The notes beneath the pieces are model-generated. The model saw only the letters and a program-made list of their open reading frames with translations. It had not been told where the DNA came from and did not search any database. Made by a program: the position numbers and the translations under genes. From contig CP154956.1 of the NCBI GenBank assembly GCA_039621445.1, positions 8,121,443-8,185,442 of the forward strand: a stretch of 64,000 nucleotides of DNA, given 5' to 3'. The DNA is from Euglena gracilis. Taxonomy: Eukaryota > Euglenida > Euglenophyceae > Euglenales. Shown piece after piece: positions 1 to 11,109 of this stretch; within the stretch, counting starts at the first letter, position 1; every line of letters begins with the position of its first letter.

Positions 1-1063
1 TCTACACCATGCTGCAGGAGTTCGCTAAAACCAATCATTTTTTTTCTGAAAGATGATGCTGTTGCCTGGTGAAATTCTATTTGATTTTGCATTGCTTTTA
101 GCCATTTGGGTCATCCATAATTCCCTGCATTGGGAATGTTTCACTGTGCGCGCTAGAAATTCATCTTGTTATCGTTTTGGCGGCTGGCAGTGGGGAATTT
201 TATTGGGGGGGGGCTGGCATGGCATTTTTTATCACGTTGCGTTGCTTCGAACCCAGATCTGGTTTTTTTTTCAATCTTTTGAACCTTTTTATTCTTGCTC
301 TTTTAGTATTCGGGGGGGGGGGCATGCATGTTTTCTTTTTGCACTGCCTTTTTCGATTTTCAAATCACCTTGTTTGGGGATGCACAGTAGAACTGAAACA
401 TAACAAAAGATATGTGCATTGTCATCCCTTTCATTTGGTGAACCACACACAGGAGTGGAGGCATCCCGCAGCGACCCAAACCAGCCTTGGCGTAAACACA
501 CCAAAAGCGGACAAATCTATGCTCAAAGCAACCAACCTGTATGCATTTCATAAACTGCAAAGTTTCCCCCTTAACTGGCGCCGGGCAGCCCTGCGTGGGG
601 GGTCGCTGGACCGGAGACTTGGTGGGCGAAGGGACGGGTGACAGGGGCTTCATTGGCGCGAGCAGGTCCGGACGGTTGAGGCTGGGGGGGGGGGGGGGGG
701 TGCCACTGGAAGACCAGTGGGCCAGATGAGTCCTTAGTGTCAAAAAATAACCCCCGTTATAGCACATTCAATGAAAAATCCACAGGAAAATGGTCAACAA
801 TCACCCCATTTCTGCATAAAACCGCCACAACTGGGCCAGAAGTAAAGTTAGCGCCGGCCATAAACAGATAAGGAACCTTAGTGTAACTAAGGGGGGTAAA
901 CCCTCCCATTTAAATGCACAGTTTATGACCGCATTTTCGGGTCCTCAGGGGCGCGAAACTATTGGTCACTGCCTGAAATCGGTTCAGTGTAAACTGACTT
1001 TATTGGGGGGGGGGGTGAGCGCTTTTCGGTCCCCACCCGCAGGTCACAAAACTTACAACAATT
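1..1063. other. Left-edge intron with a dispersed repeat
   Basis: T-rich with G-runs. From about 722 to 860 it holds a partial copy of the repeat also found at 24772-25020 (CATTCAATGAAAAATCC and CACAGGAAAATGG blocks). No module-like island seen. Confidence 0.55.
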
Positions 1064-1296
1064 TCTAGGCGGGCAGGCTTCCGGGGTTGCCGGTCCGCCC
1101 TGGGGGCGAGCGGCGTCGGAGCGGGGGTGGGGGCCGGGGCCGTGGCCGGGGTGGGGCCGGGGAGGGCGGCAGGCGGGGGTCGGGGAGGCAGGGGGGGCCC
1201 GTCGCCGCGCATGCTCACCAGCCCGTTGGTCTGGAGGTGGAACCAGCGATGGTGCGTCCGCAGGAAGTCGGGCAGCGGGCCCAGCTGGCCGGCCAC
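1064..1296 (-). CDS. Giant repeat-module gene, exon W41
   Basis: VAGQLGPLPDFLRTHHRW then FHLQTNGLVSMRG, followed by a Pro/Ala-rich stretch. Module second half LGPLPDFLRTHHRWFHLQTNGLV. Acceptor CCCACAG is firm. The 3' end is unclear: a good donor (GTGAGC) lies at 1213-1218, right after TNGL, or the exon may run through the Pro-rich part to about 1064. The gene very likely continues beyond the left edge. Confidence 0.75.
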
Positions 1297-1432
1297 CTGT
1301 GGGGCGTGGGGCGGTGCGCGAATGTGACCCACGGAAATCCACGACACCACAGCAGAAAAAAACCCTGTAAAATTCGAACCACTGACATTTGATGGGAAAA
1401 AATTGTGGTATAGCATGTTGGCAACAATGATG

Positions 1433-1597
1433 CAGGGGGGGGGGGAATGCGCTCGTCCGGCCTCGGAAAAAATGCGCAAAAATGCGCAAAAATGCGCAAA
1501 AAAAATGCGCAAAAAATGCGCATTTTGGAAAAAATGCGCATTTTTGGAAAAAATGCGCAAAAATGCGAAAAATTGCGAAACGTATTTCCCCCCCCTG
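1433..1597. mobile_element. MITE-like element with ATGCG satellite core
   Basis: Starts CAGGGGGG...GAATGCG and ends CGTATTTCCCC...CTG, an imperfect terminal inverted repeat. The core repeats AAAAATGCGC. Flanks AATGATG and GATGATG look like a 7-bp target duplication with one change. It fills much of the 393-nt W40-W41 intron. Same family as 19638-19782. Confidence 0.72.
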
Positions 1598-1689
1598 GAT
1601 GATGCCATTGGGGCGGAAGAATGGCTGGGTTCCGCCATCACCATCCCTTCGACAGGTCCCCACCGGCACAAACAAACTAATTAGCACAC

Positions 1690-1800
1690 CTGGTCCCAGT
1701 TCAGGTCGGTCATGAGGTCCCAGACCCACATCTTGCTGCCGCGCCGGGCGGACAGGCCCTTCACCACGTCGTACAGGGCGTGCACCTCCCGGTCGCTGAG
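1690..1800 (-). CDS. Giant repeat-module gene, exon W40
   Basis: Exactly 37 codons between GTTGAG and CAG|GTGTGC: LSDREVHALYDVVKGLSARR then GSKMWVWDLMTDLNWDQ. Both helices and NWDQ are present. The join to W41 (NWDQ-VAGQLGPLPDFL) restores the expected spacing. Confidence 0.82.
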
Positions 1801-1890
1801 CTCAACGTTTGGGGGGATGGGGATGGGCATGGAGGCGCTCGGCCGGAAACCATACAAGCAACCAGCACAGGTTCCAGAGTCTGAGTCATC

Positions 1891-1956
<66 letters not shown>

Positions 1957-2579
1957 CCATGTTTGTGCTTACCGACCGGGGGGGGGAGGGGGTGGGTGGG
2001 TGATATGGGGTGCCTGCCCCTGGCAGGCATACCCCCCGGGGGGGGGGGGTAGGGTTCCAGGGGGAACACAGAAATTTTTCATTGAAAATGGCCTTTTCCG
2101 GGCCCCCGGCGCCTTTGGCACCAGGGTCGGAGGGGGGTGCCTGCTGTGGGCAGGCACCCCCCAAAACCCCAATCCCCCCCGGGGGGGGGGGGGGTCGGAT
2201 CAGGTGCTATGGGGTAGGCACCCGCCTGAGCACAAGCCTGATACACACACACACACACACACACACACCATACCACACACATAAAACACGCGCGCACACA
2301 ACACACACACACACACACACGCACATATATACATACATATACATTGAACATTGCCTGAGGACCAGGGGGTCGACTGGCCAGCCATTTTACTAGACCCTGG
2401 AAACAAGCCACTAGCTAGACCCCCCTGGCAGGAAATTTTTTTCTCCGGCACTGCACGCCGAGGTGTGAATGGCACTTTTAATAAGCCTTTTGCCAAATTT
2501 CGTTTCAAAAACTCCCCAAGAATGCCAAGAAGAACCGGGCGTCCCCAGCCAGGCGGAGGTGGGGAGAGGGTGGGTGCGG
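1801..2579. other. Intron with (CA)n tracts and GCCTGCC-palindrome repeat
   Basis: (CA)n at 1893-1951 and 2242-2322. Between them (about 2008-2235) lies a diverged relative of the 16522-16818 element, with the TGCCTGCxxxxGGCAGGCA palindrome twice and GGCGCCTTTGGCACC. Confidence 0.65.
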
Positions 2580-2649
2580 CAGCCTTTGCAGGGGGCGCCA
2601 CCAGCGAGACGAAGCCGTCCCGCACCTCCAGCCGCTGGCGGAAGCGCCG
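2580..2649 (-). CDS. Giant repeat-module gene, exon W39 (beta tail)
   Basis: RRFRQRLEVRDGFVSLVAPP. LEVRDGFVSLVAP is a typical module tail. Acceptor CGCACAG. The 3' limit and the phase with W38 are unresolved. Confidence 0.5.
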
Positions 2650-2998
2650 CTGTGCGGGAGGGACTCGGAGGCCAGGGGCTGGTCCGACAGGTGGGACCTT
2701 GGCGACACAGCCTCTCTGCCCCTCCCCCCCAATCCAAGGCACGGCGACATTTCACAAAATGTGCAGTTGACACCAGAGGGCGCGTGTCAGCGACACGCTG
2801 TGCCAACACAACAAGACTTCTTTGAAAAACGCCAGGTATGGTCTGTGGAATGCTGTTGACACTGGGGTGGGTGACGACATGCTGTGCCTTGGATGGGGAG
2901 GGGCGCTGAGGTGCGTTTCCGCTCCTTCTGCTCAATTTCCCAACTTGAGTGCGAGATGGACAACTACGGACCGGGTTTTTTTTTGAAGACGAAACGAC
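2650..2998. other. Intron, nothing recognised
   Basis: About 350 nt of mixed sequence between W39 and W38. No repeat or coding pattern noticed. Confidence 0.4.
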
Positions 2999-3123
2999 CT
3001 GCCGGAGGACAACCGGGCGCCCGTCTCCTCCAGGGAGGCCATCGGGGGCCGAGCAGGCGGCGCTTGGCGGGTCTGGCGGGCGACGAACGAGGCCAGCAGC
3101 CCCAGCCTGGGCCCGTACCGCAC
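2999..3123 (-). CDS. Giant repeat-module gene, exon W38
   Basis: VRYGPRLGLLASFVARQ, then a linker ending LEETGARLSSG. YGPRLGLLASFVARQ fits YGxLGkLxxFlxxH; the WF part is missing. Acceptor CACAAG, donor GGCAG|GTCGTT. Confidence 0.55.
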
Positions 3124-3171
3124 CTTGTGGCCAGGGCCGGTCCTGAGACGAGCCTGGACCAGATTGCAGCC

Positions 3172-3525
3172 CGACCCGACCCGACCCGACCCGACGCGAC
3201 CAGACCCGACCCGACCCGACCCGACCAGACCCGGCGCGACCCGACTCGACTCGACCCGACCCGACCCGACGCAACGCGACCCGACCCGACGCAATGTGCC
3301 GCGACCCGACCCGGCGCGACCCGACTCGACCCGACCGGACCCGACCCAACCCGACCCGACGCAATGCGACGCGACGCGACCCGGCGCGACCCGACCCAAC
3401 CCAACCCCACCCGACCCAACCCAACTCGACCCGACCAGACCCGACCCGATGTGACGCGACCCAACCGGACCCGACCCGACCCAACCCAAACCGACTCCAC
3501 CCGACGCGACCCGACCCGGGGAGGG
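3172..3525. repeat. (ACCCG)n pentanucleotide array
   Basis: About 70 units of ACCCG with scattered ACGCG, ACTCG, ACCAG, GCAAT and ACCCA variants. Long ORFs on both strands (RVGSGRV, DPTRPD) are translations of the repeat. Confidence 0.95.
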
Positions 3526-3823
3526 TTACAAACACTTTCAGAAAGCCAGTCAGTCAATTTCTGAAAGGCAATCATATCCGACACCCCCCCACACCCAGAG
3601 GGGTTGGACTGCGTGAGGACTGTTAAATTTCTTTAACAGTTCGCCCCTCTGGTCCCCCTTGTCCAAGGCAGGGCAATGGACGGTGCAGAGGGCTTTTGAA
3701 TGAACCCCGCCAGGTGTTGTTCTGGAAATGTCACACAGCATATGTGTGGGTGTCACACACACACACACACACACAGACACACACAGACACACCCACACCC
3801 ACACCCACACACACACACCCACA

Positions 3824-3855
<32 letters not shown>

Positions 3856-3882
3856 GGACCAGGGGGTCAAATGACACACTAC
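3526..3882. other. Intron with CAGTCAGTCA block and (AC)n tract
   Basis: GCCAGTCAGTCAATTTC at 3543-3560 belongs to the CAGTCA-type dispersed repeat; (AC)n with ACCC interruptions covers 3757-3855. Confidence 0.65.
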
Positions 3883-4004
3883 GCGCAGTGCGGTGGCTGG
3901 CCCTGCCCCCAGTCCAGCAGGGTCTGGAGCTCGCCCATGTGGGCGGCAGGCGGGCGGCGGCTGCCCAGCAGGTCGGTCAGCACCGTCGGCGCGGCCCCCC
4001 TGCG
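3883..4004 (-). CDS. Giant repeat-module gene, exon W37
   Basis: RRGAAPTVLTDLLGSRRPP then AAHMGELQTLLDWGQG. First helix VLTDLLGSR, second helix ending LLDWGQG. Acceptor CACGCAG. The 3' limit (GT before a TAG) is tentative; a GC lies at the place where W40 has its donor. Confidence 0.6.
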
Positions 4005-4963
4005 CTGCGTGCTGCCCCCGGGGGGGGGGGGGGTCAGTGAGAGTCGAGGAAACAAACCGCGAGCTACCCCCCCCATGTCCAAAGCACGCCAATGTTCCAG
4101 GAATGTGTCGTTGATACAGGGGGGGGGGGGGTCCCCCATCTGCCCAGCCTGGCATGGGACCTGCAGGGGGCGGGGATTCCCCCAAAAATTGGGCCATTTG
4201 AAAAAATTCCAAAGAATCTCCGGCTGTGTCTCTTGGAATGCAGTAGCCAGAACGTGGATTTGTTCCAAGGTAAAAAAAAACCCCAAATCGGGATTTTTTT
4301 TGGCAGTTCTTGCAAATTATATTGCAATTTGGCAGAGTTGCCGCTATCGGCTCCATGCGTGTAAACAAATGTTGCAAACATGCTGCATCTGCAAAAATGT
4401 CGCATCACTGCGGATTTGCATTTGGCAAATGGTTTCGTTCAGTCTTTGCGAGTTTTTTGAACACACCCCTGTGCCCCCAGCCTGGAACCTCCCCTCCCCT
4501 CCCCCCCAGGGGGCCGGCCCCAGACCCCCTCCCGGAGGGGGGGGTCTTCCAATTTAAAAAGAAGACTGGCTGCGATTGTGCCCATATTGTCCCAGGCATT
4601 TATGCTGGGATACACCAAACGTTGAATGCCCCTGTATTAGGGATGCAAGGTGGCTAGAAAAAATTCGAAACAAAACCAATCACTATTATTAATTTCGTCA
4701 AATGGCCATGACAAAACGACGACATGGACGACAGATGACAACAGCAGCAGCACCAATGACCACTGTTCATATTCCGATCAAGTTGTTGGAGAATAAAAAA
4801 CAACAACGGAGGTTGCAAGCCATCTCACATGGCATCTTCGCCCTCCTGCTGCCACGCAGGGGAACCTGAGAACCGCATCCCCGCATGGTCCCCTCCCACA
4901 AACCCGGAGACCCTGACTTGCCACGGGGGGGGGGGAGGGAAGTAGGGCCCCCAGGGCCTCGAC
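4005..4963. other. Intron, G-runs, no gene
   Basis: G12-G13 runs at about 4020 and 4120, then AT-richer sequence from 4190 to 4830. No coding pattern seen. Confidence 0.45.
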
Positions 4964-5066
4964 CTCCGCCTCGAGGTCGTCCACGGTCTGCATGGCGGAC
5001 AGCGGTGGTCCGGGTGGCGCGGGGGGCCGGGCCGCGGTCTGGATGAGGGCGTCGAGGGTGGGGAAG
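4964..5066 (-). CDS. Giant repeat-module gene, exon W36
   Basis: FPTLDALIQTAARPPAPPG then PPLSAMQTVDDLEAE. TLDALIQTAA is a first helix and MQTVDDLEAE a second. Acceptor CCGGCAG, donor GCGGAG|GTCGAG. Confidence 0.55.
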
Positions 5067-5268
5067 CTGCCGGCAGGCCCCCGAGGTTGGGCCGAAACCG
5101 GGCCCAAATTCAGGCCGGAATTCAGCCAGGCTTGCAGCCGAACTTGGCCCAAATCTCAACCCAGTGGGGGTTGGGATTTGGGCCAAGTTCGGCCTCAATT
5201 GAAATAAATTGTACGTAAAATTGTATGTGGATTGTATGTAAAATGTAAAAAATTGTGTGGTCGGAACC

Positions 5269-5480
5269 AAGCAGGTTTCGGACCATAAAATTTTTTACTG
5301 ACCCCCCGGGGGGGATCACTTCCGCTCTTCCAAAAAGGCCAAAAAAATTTCCGTCGCCTTCGGCGCCAGGTCACTTTACAGGTTTTTTTGCTGATCCCCC
5401 GGGGGTCCAGGCAAATCCTAGTCAGTCAGTCACTCTGAAAAAACCAGTCACCCACCCTAAGGGGGTCGGCCAGTGACTAA
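5269..5480 (+). repeat. CAGTCA-type dispersed repeat
   Basis: Blocks GGACCATAAAATTTTTTAC, GATCACTTCCGCTCTTCC, CCTTCGGCGCCAGG and CAGTCAGTCACTC occur in the same order, with changes, at 25454-25735 and 60295-60430, and in part at 10035-10290 and 17345-17420. Confidence 0.72.
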
Positions 5481-5852
5481 GTGATTGTATGGTAAGAAGT
5501 GGGCCCGACCCCAATTCACTTGTGTTTTCGAGCTGTCCATAGGAGCAGACAAATGTGGATGGAAATCTGGAAACTTGCGAAAAACGCCATGCAAGACCGT
5601 TCCCCCCAATTTTTTGATGGAGCGCTTGAAAAATGTCGTTCCGGCTGTTTGCACAAATCGCCTTTTTTGGGGAACACATTACATCGATTCGCTCTCATTT
5701 GGGGGGAAGTGCATATCAATGAAATACGATCAGTGAGGTACAGTAACAATGCCTATTTGATGGGCCACGTGTGCTCAGTTCATTTCATCGTTCACTTCAG
5801 GGCAGCCGCGCAAATTTTATCTGTCCATCTATCAAATTTTATTTTATTTGTT

Positions 5853-5900
5853 CATTTGCTCCCTGAAAGGAGCCGACAAGCTCCTTTCAGGAAGCAAATG
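5853..5900. other. Near-perfect 48-nt hairpin
   Basis: Two 21-nt arms, CATTTGCTCCCTGAAAGGAG+C and its complement, with one mismatch around the loop CGACAA. It lies in an AT-rich part of the W36-W35 intron. Not near an exon or a recognisable terminator context. Confidence 0.8.
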
Positions 5901-6403
5901 ACAATTGATATAACCCTGCAATCAAAATGACGCCTGGGTCTATCCCCCCAAAGTAATTAAAATTGTTAAAAAACCTCCACAAGTTTATTGTCCCAAAAAC
6001 CTCTCTCCAATAAATATCTAATCAAAAACAAAAATCTCTAATCTCCATGAACCCAGCTGACGGCACCTGGACATCAACACATGATAATTCCCTCTCTCAC
6101 ACATCAATCCACACATCTCCAAAAAAGGCACAGAAGGATACTGTTTGCGACCGCTTTTCATCCAGTTCCAAGCCACTCTTGGCCCAGAGTAGGCCTAGGG
6201 GGCAGGGGGCAGTCACCTTAAAACACCTCCGCTGTCCGGCATGGGTTTTGTGCCGTGGGCTCGAAAAGAGGGGGGGAACTGTGGACCCCAGACAATCCGA
6301 AACACTATTGCGACCCATTAGACCCATGTTTCCCCAAACGTGGCCGTGGCAGCGGCAAACCTGCCTGTGTCTGAAAAGACCCTCCATTTCCGCCCGGGAC
6401 AAC

Positions 6404-6523
6404 GATGAGGGAATCCGGATCGGCTTTTCCGTGTGGGGGGGCCTGGGTGTGGGCGATGGGCTCTGCCTTGGGGCTGGAGGGCGGGGGGCTGGGCTGGTCC
6501 AACAGGTGGAGCGGGGCGTCCTC
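6404..6523 (-). CDS. Giant repeat-module gene, exon W35 (Pro-rich linker)
   Basis: Exactly 40 codons between CCCCGCAG and ATC|GTTGTC: EDAPLHLLDQPSPPPSSPK then AEPIAHTQAPPHGKADP. No module motif; low-complexity linker. Entry phase matches W34. Confidence 0.5.
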
Positions 6524-7338
6524 CTGCGGGGGCGGCAATGGTATGGGGGGGCGACAGGCAGCCTCAAGGGATGCCATGCGAAGAAATGCGTTAGATGGGA
6601 AAAGAAAAAAGAAGAAAAGAAAAAACGAGCTGGTTTGGCGGATAATGCCCGGGCACTTTGTGCCCCAGCCTCCCCACCCCCCTGGGGGGGGGCGGCCAGA
6701 TCTGGGGGCCTTGGAGTGCCTGCCCAGGCAGTCATCTCCCCCCCCAGGGTGGAGTTGGCCTCGGCTTAGGGGGTGGTTCGGGATGCAGGGGGGGACGCGG
6801 GGGGGAACTGCGGCCCAACCACCCCACACGTTTTCTTTGGCGCCACCCAAATTTGTATGTAATATTCCTTTGGTCAACCCAAAAATGTGCCCGGCCAAAA
6901 TTCCGGACGCGGGGGGGGGACACGGGGGAACACCCCTTTAATATGCAGCCTGGTTCTGGCCGGGAAAAAGGTGGTGGCTGGATCACTCCCCAGGGTGTAC
7001 CCCAGCCAGTTGGCAGCTGGACCCACCTGGTACCCCTAAAACGGGCCGGCAAAAAAACACCCCAAATCCAGCAGGGTTGGGATAATTTAGCCAAAATTTG
7101 GAGGCAAAACCCACCTCAGAAAAACCATTTTTGGCCACGGTTGGGAACTGCTCTCTGAAAGAACGATGTTTGCGGGCTGGACCCCACCCCCTGGGTGGGC
7201 CCCTCTGGCTTAAAGAATCCCCCGAGACCCAAAGTTTCATTGGATGGTATGTTGGATGGATGAGGGGACAAATGATTCTCTGGAGGTGCCGAGGCAGTGG
7301 CAAACAAACAAACCCCAAGACGCCAGGAAAGGGGGGGT
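6524..7338. other. Intron with dispersed repeat remnants
   Basis: Purine-rich, many G/C runs. CTTGGAGTGCCTGCCCAGGC at about 6711 belongs to the family of the 16522-16818 element. No coding pattern. Confidence 0.45.
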
Positions 7339-7643
7339 CGGGGTTTTTTTTAAGACCGGGAGGGGGAGGGGGTCGGCACCTACCCACCCAACCCCTGGGG
7401 TGGGGCCCCCCCGGGGGAGGGGGGTGGGTCCCGGGGGACCCACCCACTTTTGCCCAAAAATGGCCAAAATTGCTAAAAATAGCACCTTTTTCAAATTTTT
7501 CGGCGCCTTCAGCGCCAAAAAAAGATATACCCACCAGCCCCTTACCCCCACCCCCCCCCGGGGGGGGAGGGGGTCCAAGGGACCCACCCACCCTACCCCC
7601 CCTCCCCCCCAGGGGAGGGGGTCCAAGACTAAAAAAACCCCTG
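7339..7643. mobile_element. MITE-like element, CAGGGGTTTTTTTA family
   Basis: Ends CGGGGTTTTTTTTAAGACC and (reverse) CAGGGGTTTTTTTAGTC are inverted repeats. The middle has GCTAAAAATAGCACC and GGCGCCTTCAGCGCC. Flanking GGGGGT on both sides may be a target duplication. Related sequence at 13644-13789 and 36120-36330. Confidence 0.62.
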
Positions 7644-7660
7644 GGGGGTGCGGTGCAGAC

Positions 7661-7769
7661 CTTCAGTACAATGAAGCCGCCCTTGATGCGGAACCACGTC
7701 CAGTGCGCTTCCGTGAAATCGCTGAGCTTCCCGAGCCGGGGGAATGCGCGGTCCCCACCACAGCGTTGC
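7661..7769 (-). CDS. Giant repeat-module gene, exon W34
   Basis: DRAFPRLGKLSDFTEAHW then TWFRIKGGFIVLK. Complete second half: FPRLGKLSDFTEAHWTWFRIKGGFIVL. Donor AAG|GTCTGC; acceptor GAGTAG. About 17 nt inside the following intron lies the end of the element at 7339-7643. Confidence 0.8.
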
Positions 7770-8615
7770 CTACTCCCCCCCCCCGTTGATTGGCCCCGGC
7801 CATGTTGTCGCCCGGTTCAGGGGCCATATGTTGACTCCAACGGCCAAGAGGCCAACAAGCCCCCGGCTTAGTGCCTGGCAATGACCCCAACGGAGCAAAA
7901 TTTGTCAAAATCAATTTTTTTTAAAATCAATATTTTTATATTTTTTTTATGATGACAAGTCAAAAAAACTGCCAAAAAAAACAGTACGGTGTTTTGCAGC
8001 CAAAAAAAAATCCCAGCATCTTGCATTTTTCTTCACCAGGGGGGTTACAAATGCAACTTGGAGGGGCCAAATCCAATCCAACAGCCTGGGGCGCCAATGA
8101 GCCGAGAGCCAAATGAGGACCCTCGGAGGCTTTCAAAGTTTGGCAAGCCAGGAAAACGCAGCTGCCAGACCCTTGGGGGTTGAAACACAATTCGCACCCT
8201 TGAAAAACGTGACGGGGAAAAAAACACAAACAAACACAAAAAAATGCAAGCTGTAAAGTTCTTCAGGAGCTCCCCTGGGATGAATACTTTCTGCTGGAGA
8301 GAGAAACTCTTTCACCTTCTCTGGATAAAAATTTTCATTTTGCATCATTTTGCATAGAAATATACAGTTTATTGACAAAAAATGCAAAAATTACAGAAAT
8401 CGACAAAAATCTTGGTCTCAGGGGGAAATAGGGGTCAAAAATTTTTTATAGTCGAAAAAAAAACGTTCCAGCAGAAATCGGAGAATCACTGGGGGGGAAA
8501 ACCTCCAAAAATGTGAATTTTGCCAAAATTAAAAACATCTCAATTTTAAAACACAAAACAAAAATTGCTTGCATTTCTTAACCCCTTCCCCCCAGCTCCC
8601 AGAGGGTTTTATCAC
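7770..8615. other. Intron, AT-rich, no gene
   Basis: A-rich and T-rich stretches with a G9 run near 8492. Nothing coding seen. Confidence 0.45.
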
Positions 8616-8685
8616 CTCTTGCATTAGCTGCGCCGTGGTCCCAATCCACCGCCTTCAGCACCTCCTCCCGGTGCATCTTTGACGT
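8616..8685 (-). CDS. Giant repeat-module gene, exon W33
   Basis: TSKMHREEVLKAVDWDH then GAANAR. SKMxxxxLxxxVDWDxG is very close to W40 (SKMWVWDLMTDLNWDQ). Acceptor CCCCCAG, donor AGAG|GTGATA, 70 nt. Entry phase fits W32; the exit phase does not exactly fit W34. Confidence 0.72.
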
Positions 8686-9768
8686 CTGGGGGCCGTATCA
8701 CAAACAACTGGCACACCAACCTCGCTCAAGGGCAGAAACGTTGAACCGAGTCTTCACCCTCAATATATAGCCCCTCCAAACAAATCCCCCCGGTCCACGC
8801 CAGTGTCCTATTCATTGGTTGCATTGTTCAAGGAACCAAAAAAAACGCCCCCCCCCACGGAAAAACGATACCCCCACACACCCATAAGGTCTCCAGGATT
8901 CCTGTTCAACCCAGCCCACCCACCCACCCACCCACCAATCACCCTTTGGGGAGTGTACCATTCCCGCCAGGCTTCCCTTGAAGACCTGGGAGGCTCCCCA
9001 CCACAGATTTCACTTAGTGACCCTGGGGGGACACTTTTCCCGGGCCCAAACCCATCCACCCACGACCCCCTGTGGGAGGGGGGTCAACCACCTGCCCACC
9101 CGCCCAAAACCCAGCCGAAATCGGTCGGAAAAACTTTCCGGCCCAGCCTTCGACCCTTTGCCGGGCCAAAACCTGACCGATGGCTGAATGCGACCAACCC
9201 CGGGAAAAGGGGTCTCGGAGAGCCCTGGAGAGCCCTGGAGAGCCCAGGCAGGCAATACCTCCCTCCACCTGGGGTGCCTGGTCGGGGTCGAAAAATTCCC
9301 TAAAACAATCATTTCTGGGCTTCTGGGATAGACAGGTTGGCACCATCCCTCACCCCTGAATAATATTGGGGTAAAAAAACAACGGTAATGATAATACTTT
9401 GATAAGACTACTACAGAAGGTTGATGAGATACTGGATAACACTTGATTCGCCCCACCTCTCCCCATCCCACAGCCTCGAGCGGTGGTGTAATGTGTAGGG
9501 CGATGAATGCAAAAAAAAACACACACACAAATGGTCGAAACAATCGCCTTCCTTTGGCAAAAAAAGGGTTGACACCGCCAAAAAAAAGATTTCTGGCAAA
9601 TGGAAAATGCGTTTTTTTGCCCCTTTTGAACAGTTTTCAACACCGTTTGTGAGTGGTTCGAACAGCCTAAAGGGGGGGTGGTCCTTGAGGGGCGGTCCGT
9701 ACATTAAAAAAATCCCGTTCCTAACGCACTGCCTGGACGAGTGGAGGGCGAGCAAGTCAGGCAGCAAC
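8686..9768. other. Intron, no gene
   Basis: Contains short C/CA-rich stretches and, at 9672-9712, a TGGTCCTTGAGGGGCGGTCC block belonging to the GGTCCTT-type dispersed repeat. Confidence 0.45.
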
Positions 9769-9964
9769 GGTCCCCCAGGGCGGGGGCTGTCGGTTCCGCA
9801 GCTCCCCCGCGATGGCACGCAGGGCCGCGCCGGCCTCGGACTCCCCGGCAGGGCGGGAGGTTGGGAGGGAACTGCCCCCGGGAAAGGAGGCAGCGCGGTG
9901 GGTGTCCCGATGGCTCGATGGTGTGCTGCTCCGCACGTGTGGAAGGTCCACTTCAAAAAAACCC
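9769..9964 (-). CDS. Giant repeat-module gene, exon W32
   Basis: GFFEVDLPHVRSSTP, a Ser/Pro linker, then ESEAGAALRAIAGELRNRQ. It holds the tail of one module (FFEVDxxxVxxxTP) and the first helix of the next (AALRAIAGEL). Acceptor CCACAG, donor GGGACC|GTTGCT; 196 nt. Both phases fit W31 and W33. Confidence 0.75.
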
Positions 9965-10770
9965 CTGTGGCTTCTACTGGAGACCGCAGCAGACATCGTG
10001 CATACCATATGGGTCACTTTCCACTTTCAAAATACCAGTCAATCACTTTTCAAAAACCATTTCCCGCCGTCGGTCACTCTGGCCACCCAGCCAAAAATGG
10101 CTCCAGATCAATGCAGTTTGGCCAAGGATCCCAAAAAAAAATCCCAGCGCCCTCGGTGCCGGGTGGCCACTTTCGCGGTATACATTTGGCCGACCCCACC
10201 CACCAGGAGCCAACAACCAGTCAGTCACTCCAAAAAAGCCAGTCAGGCACCCACCCCTCCGGGGGCGGGGTCAGACGCACCTTCAGCAATGGTATCGCCC
10301 TGGACTGTACCCCAAATGCCAGTCAGTCCCTCTTCTTCGGTGTGTAGACCCCACGAGGGGGGTTGCACGCAACAAGCATTTGGTGGGCCACACCCCCGGA
10401 GGAAGGGTATTAAATGAGCGAGGAGGGGGGGGGGGTGGTTTGGACCCCCCTCCCGCCTGGGGGGGGGGGGTCAGACCCCCGCAAAACCACGGGGGGGGGG
10501 GAATTGAAGCTAGATAAAATTAGACCCGACAAAATTGGAAGCCGAAAAAATTGGTGCCAAACCTGAAAACGGCCCGGAAAAAATTGGCAGGTTTTGTTTG
10601 CAAGGCGACTGGAAAAGGGGTGATTTTCAAAATTTTGAGGCCGGATTTTCAAAAACGGCCCGGAAAAATTTGGCAGGATTTCTGTACGCCAATTTTTTCC
10701 CAATCATTTTTTTCGGCATCCAATTTTTTCCCCCGGTACGGGGGGGGGGCAGTTGGCTCCCGGCTGTCAC
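9965..10770. other. Intron with dispersed repeats
   Basis: A CAGTCA-type repeat copy lies at 10035-10290. At 10560-10690 the block AAACGGCCCGGAAAAA occurs twice about 86 nt apart. Several G10-G13 runs. Confidence 0.55.
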
Positions 10771-10856
10771 CCGAATGCGAGCCGGCCCTGGGTCCAGTCG
10801 ATGTAGTCGGCCCGGCCAGCGGCGGGCAGGCCGGGAGAGAGGGGCGGGGCGGTGGG
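10771..10856 (-). CDS. Giant repeat-module gene, exon W31
   Basis: PTAPPLSPGLPAAGRADYID then WTQGRLAF. The second helix ends DYIDW, then TQGRLAFG replaces DxxFxxLGK. Acceptor TCTCTGCAG, donor TCGG|GTGACA, 86 nt. The first part is Pro-rich, a linker. Confidence 0.68.
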
Positions 10857-11109
10857 CTGCAGAGAGACGGTGGTGGGCGGTGGCCCCGCAGGGGGGGGGG
10901 GAGGTGCTGCTGGGCCTCGAACGGGGGCGGACCCTCGAAAGTGCGACACAGCAAACGCTGCAAAAAAAACACGCAAAAATGCAAAAAATTTTTTTTACCA
11001 TACAGCTTTTTCAAATTCAAAAAAAAATACACAAAATACACAAAACACAAAATGCACAAAATAAATGCAAAACACACAAAAAAAAAACGCCCGTGCCTCC
11101 TTCTGGGAC

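Noticed and set aside
2411-3535. ORF of 374 codons with RVGSGRV repeats
   Set aside because: Six-frame translation of the (ACCCG)n array. Only the islands at 2580-2649 and 2999-3123 look coding.
6047-6769. 240-codon plus-strand ORF
   Set aside because: It lies across repeat-rich intron sequence and antisense to exon W35. No motif seen.
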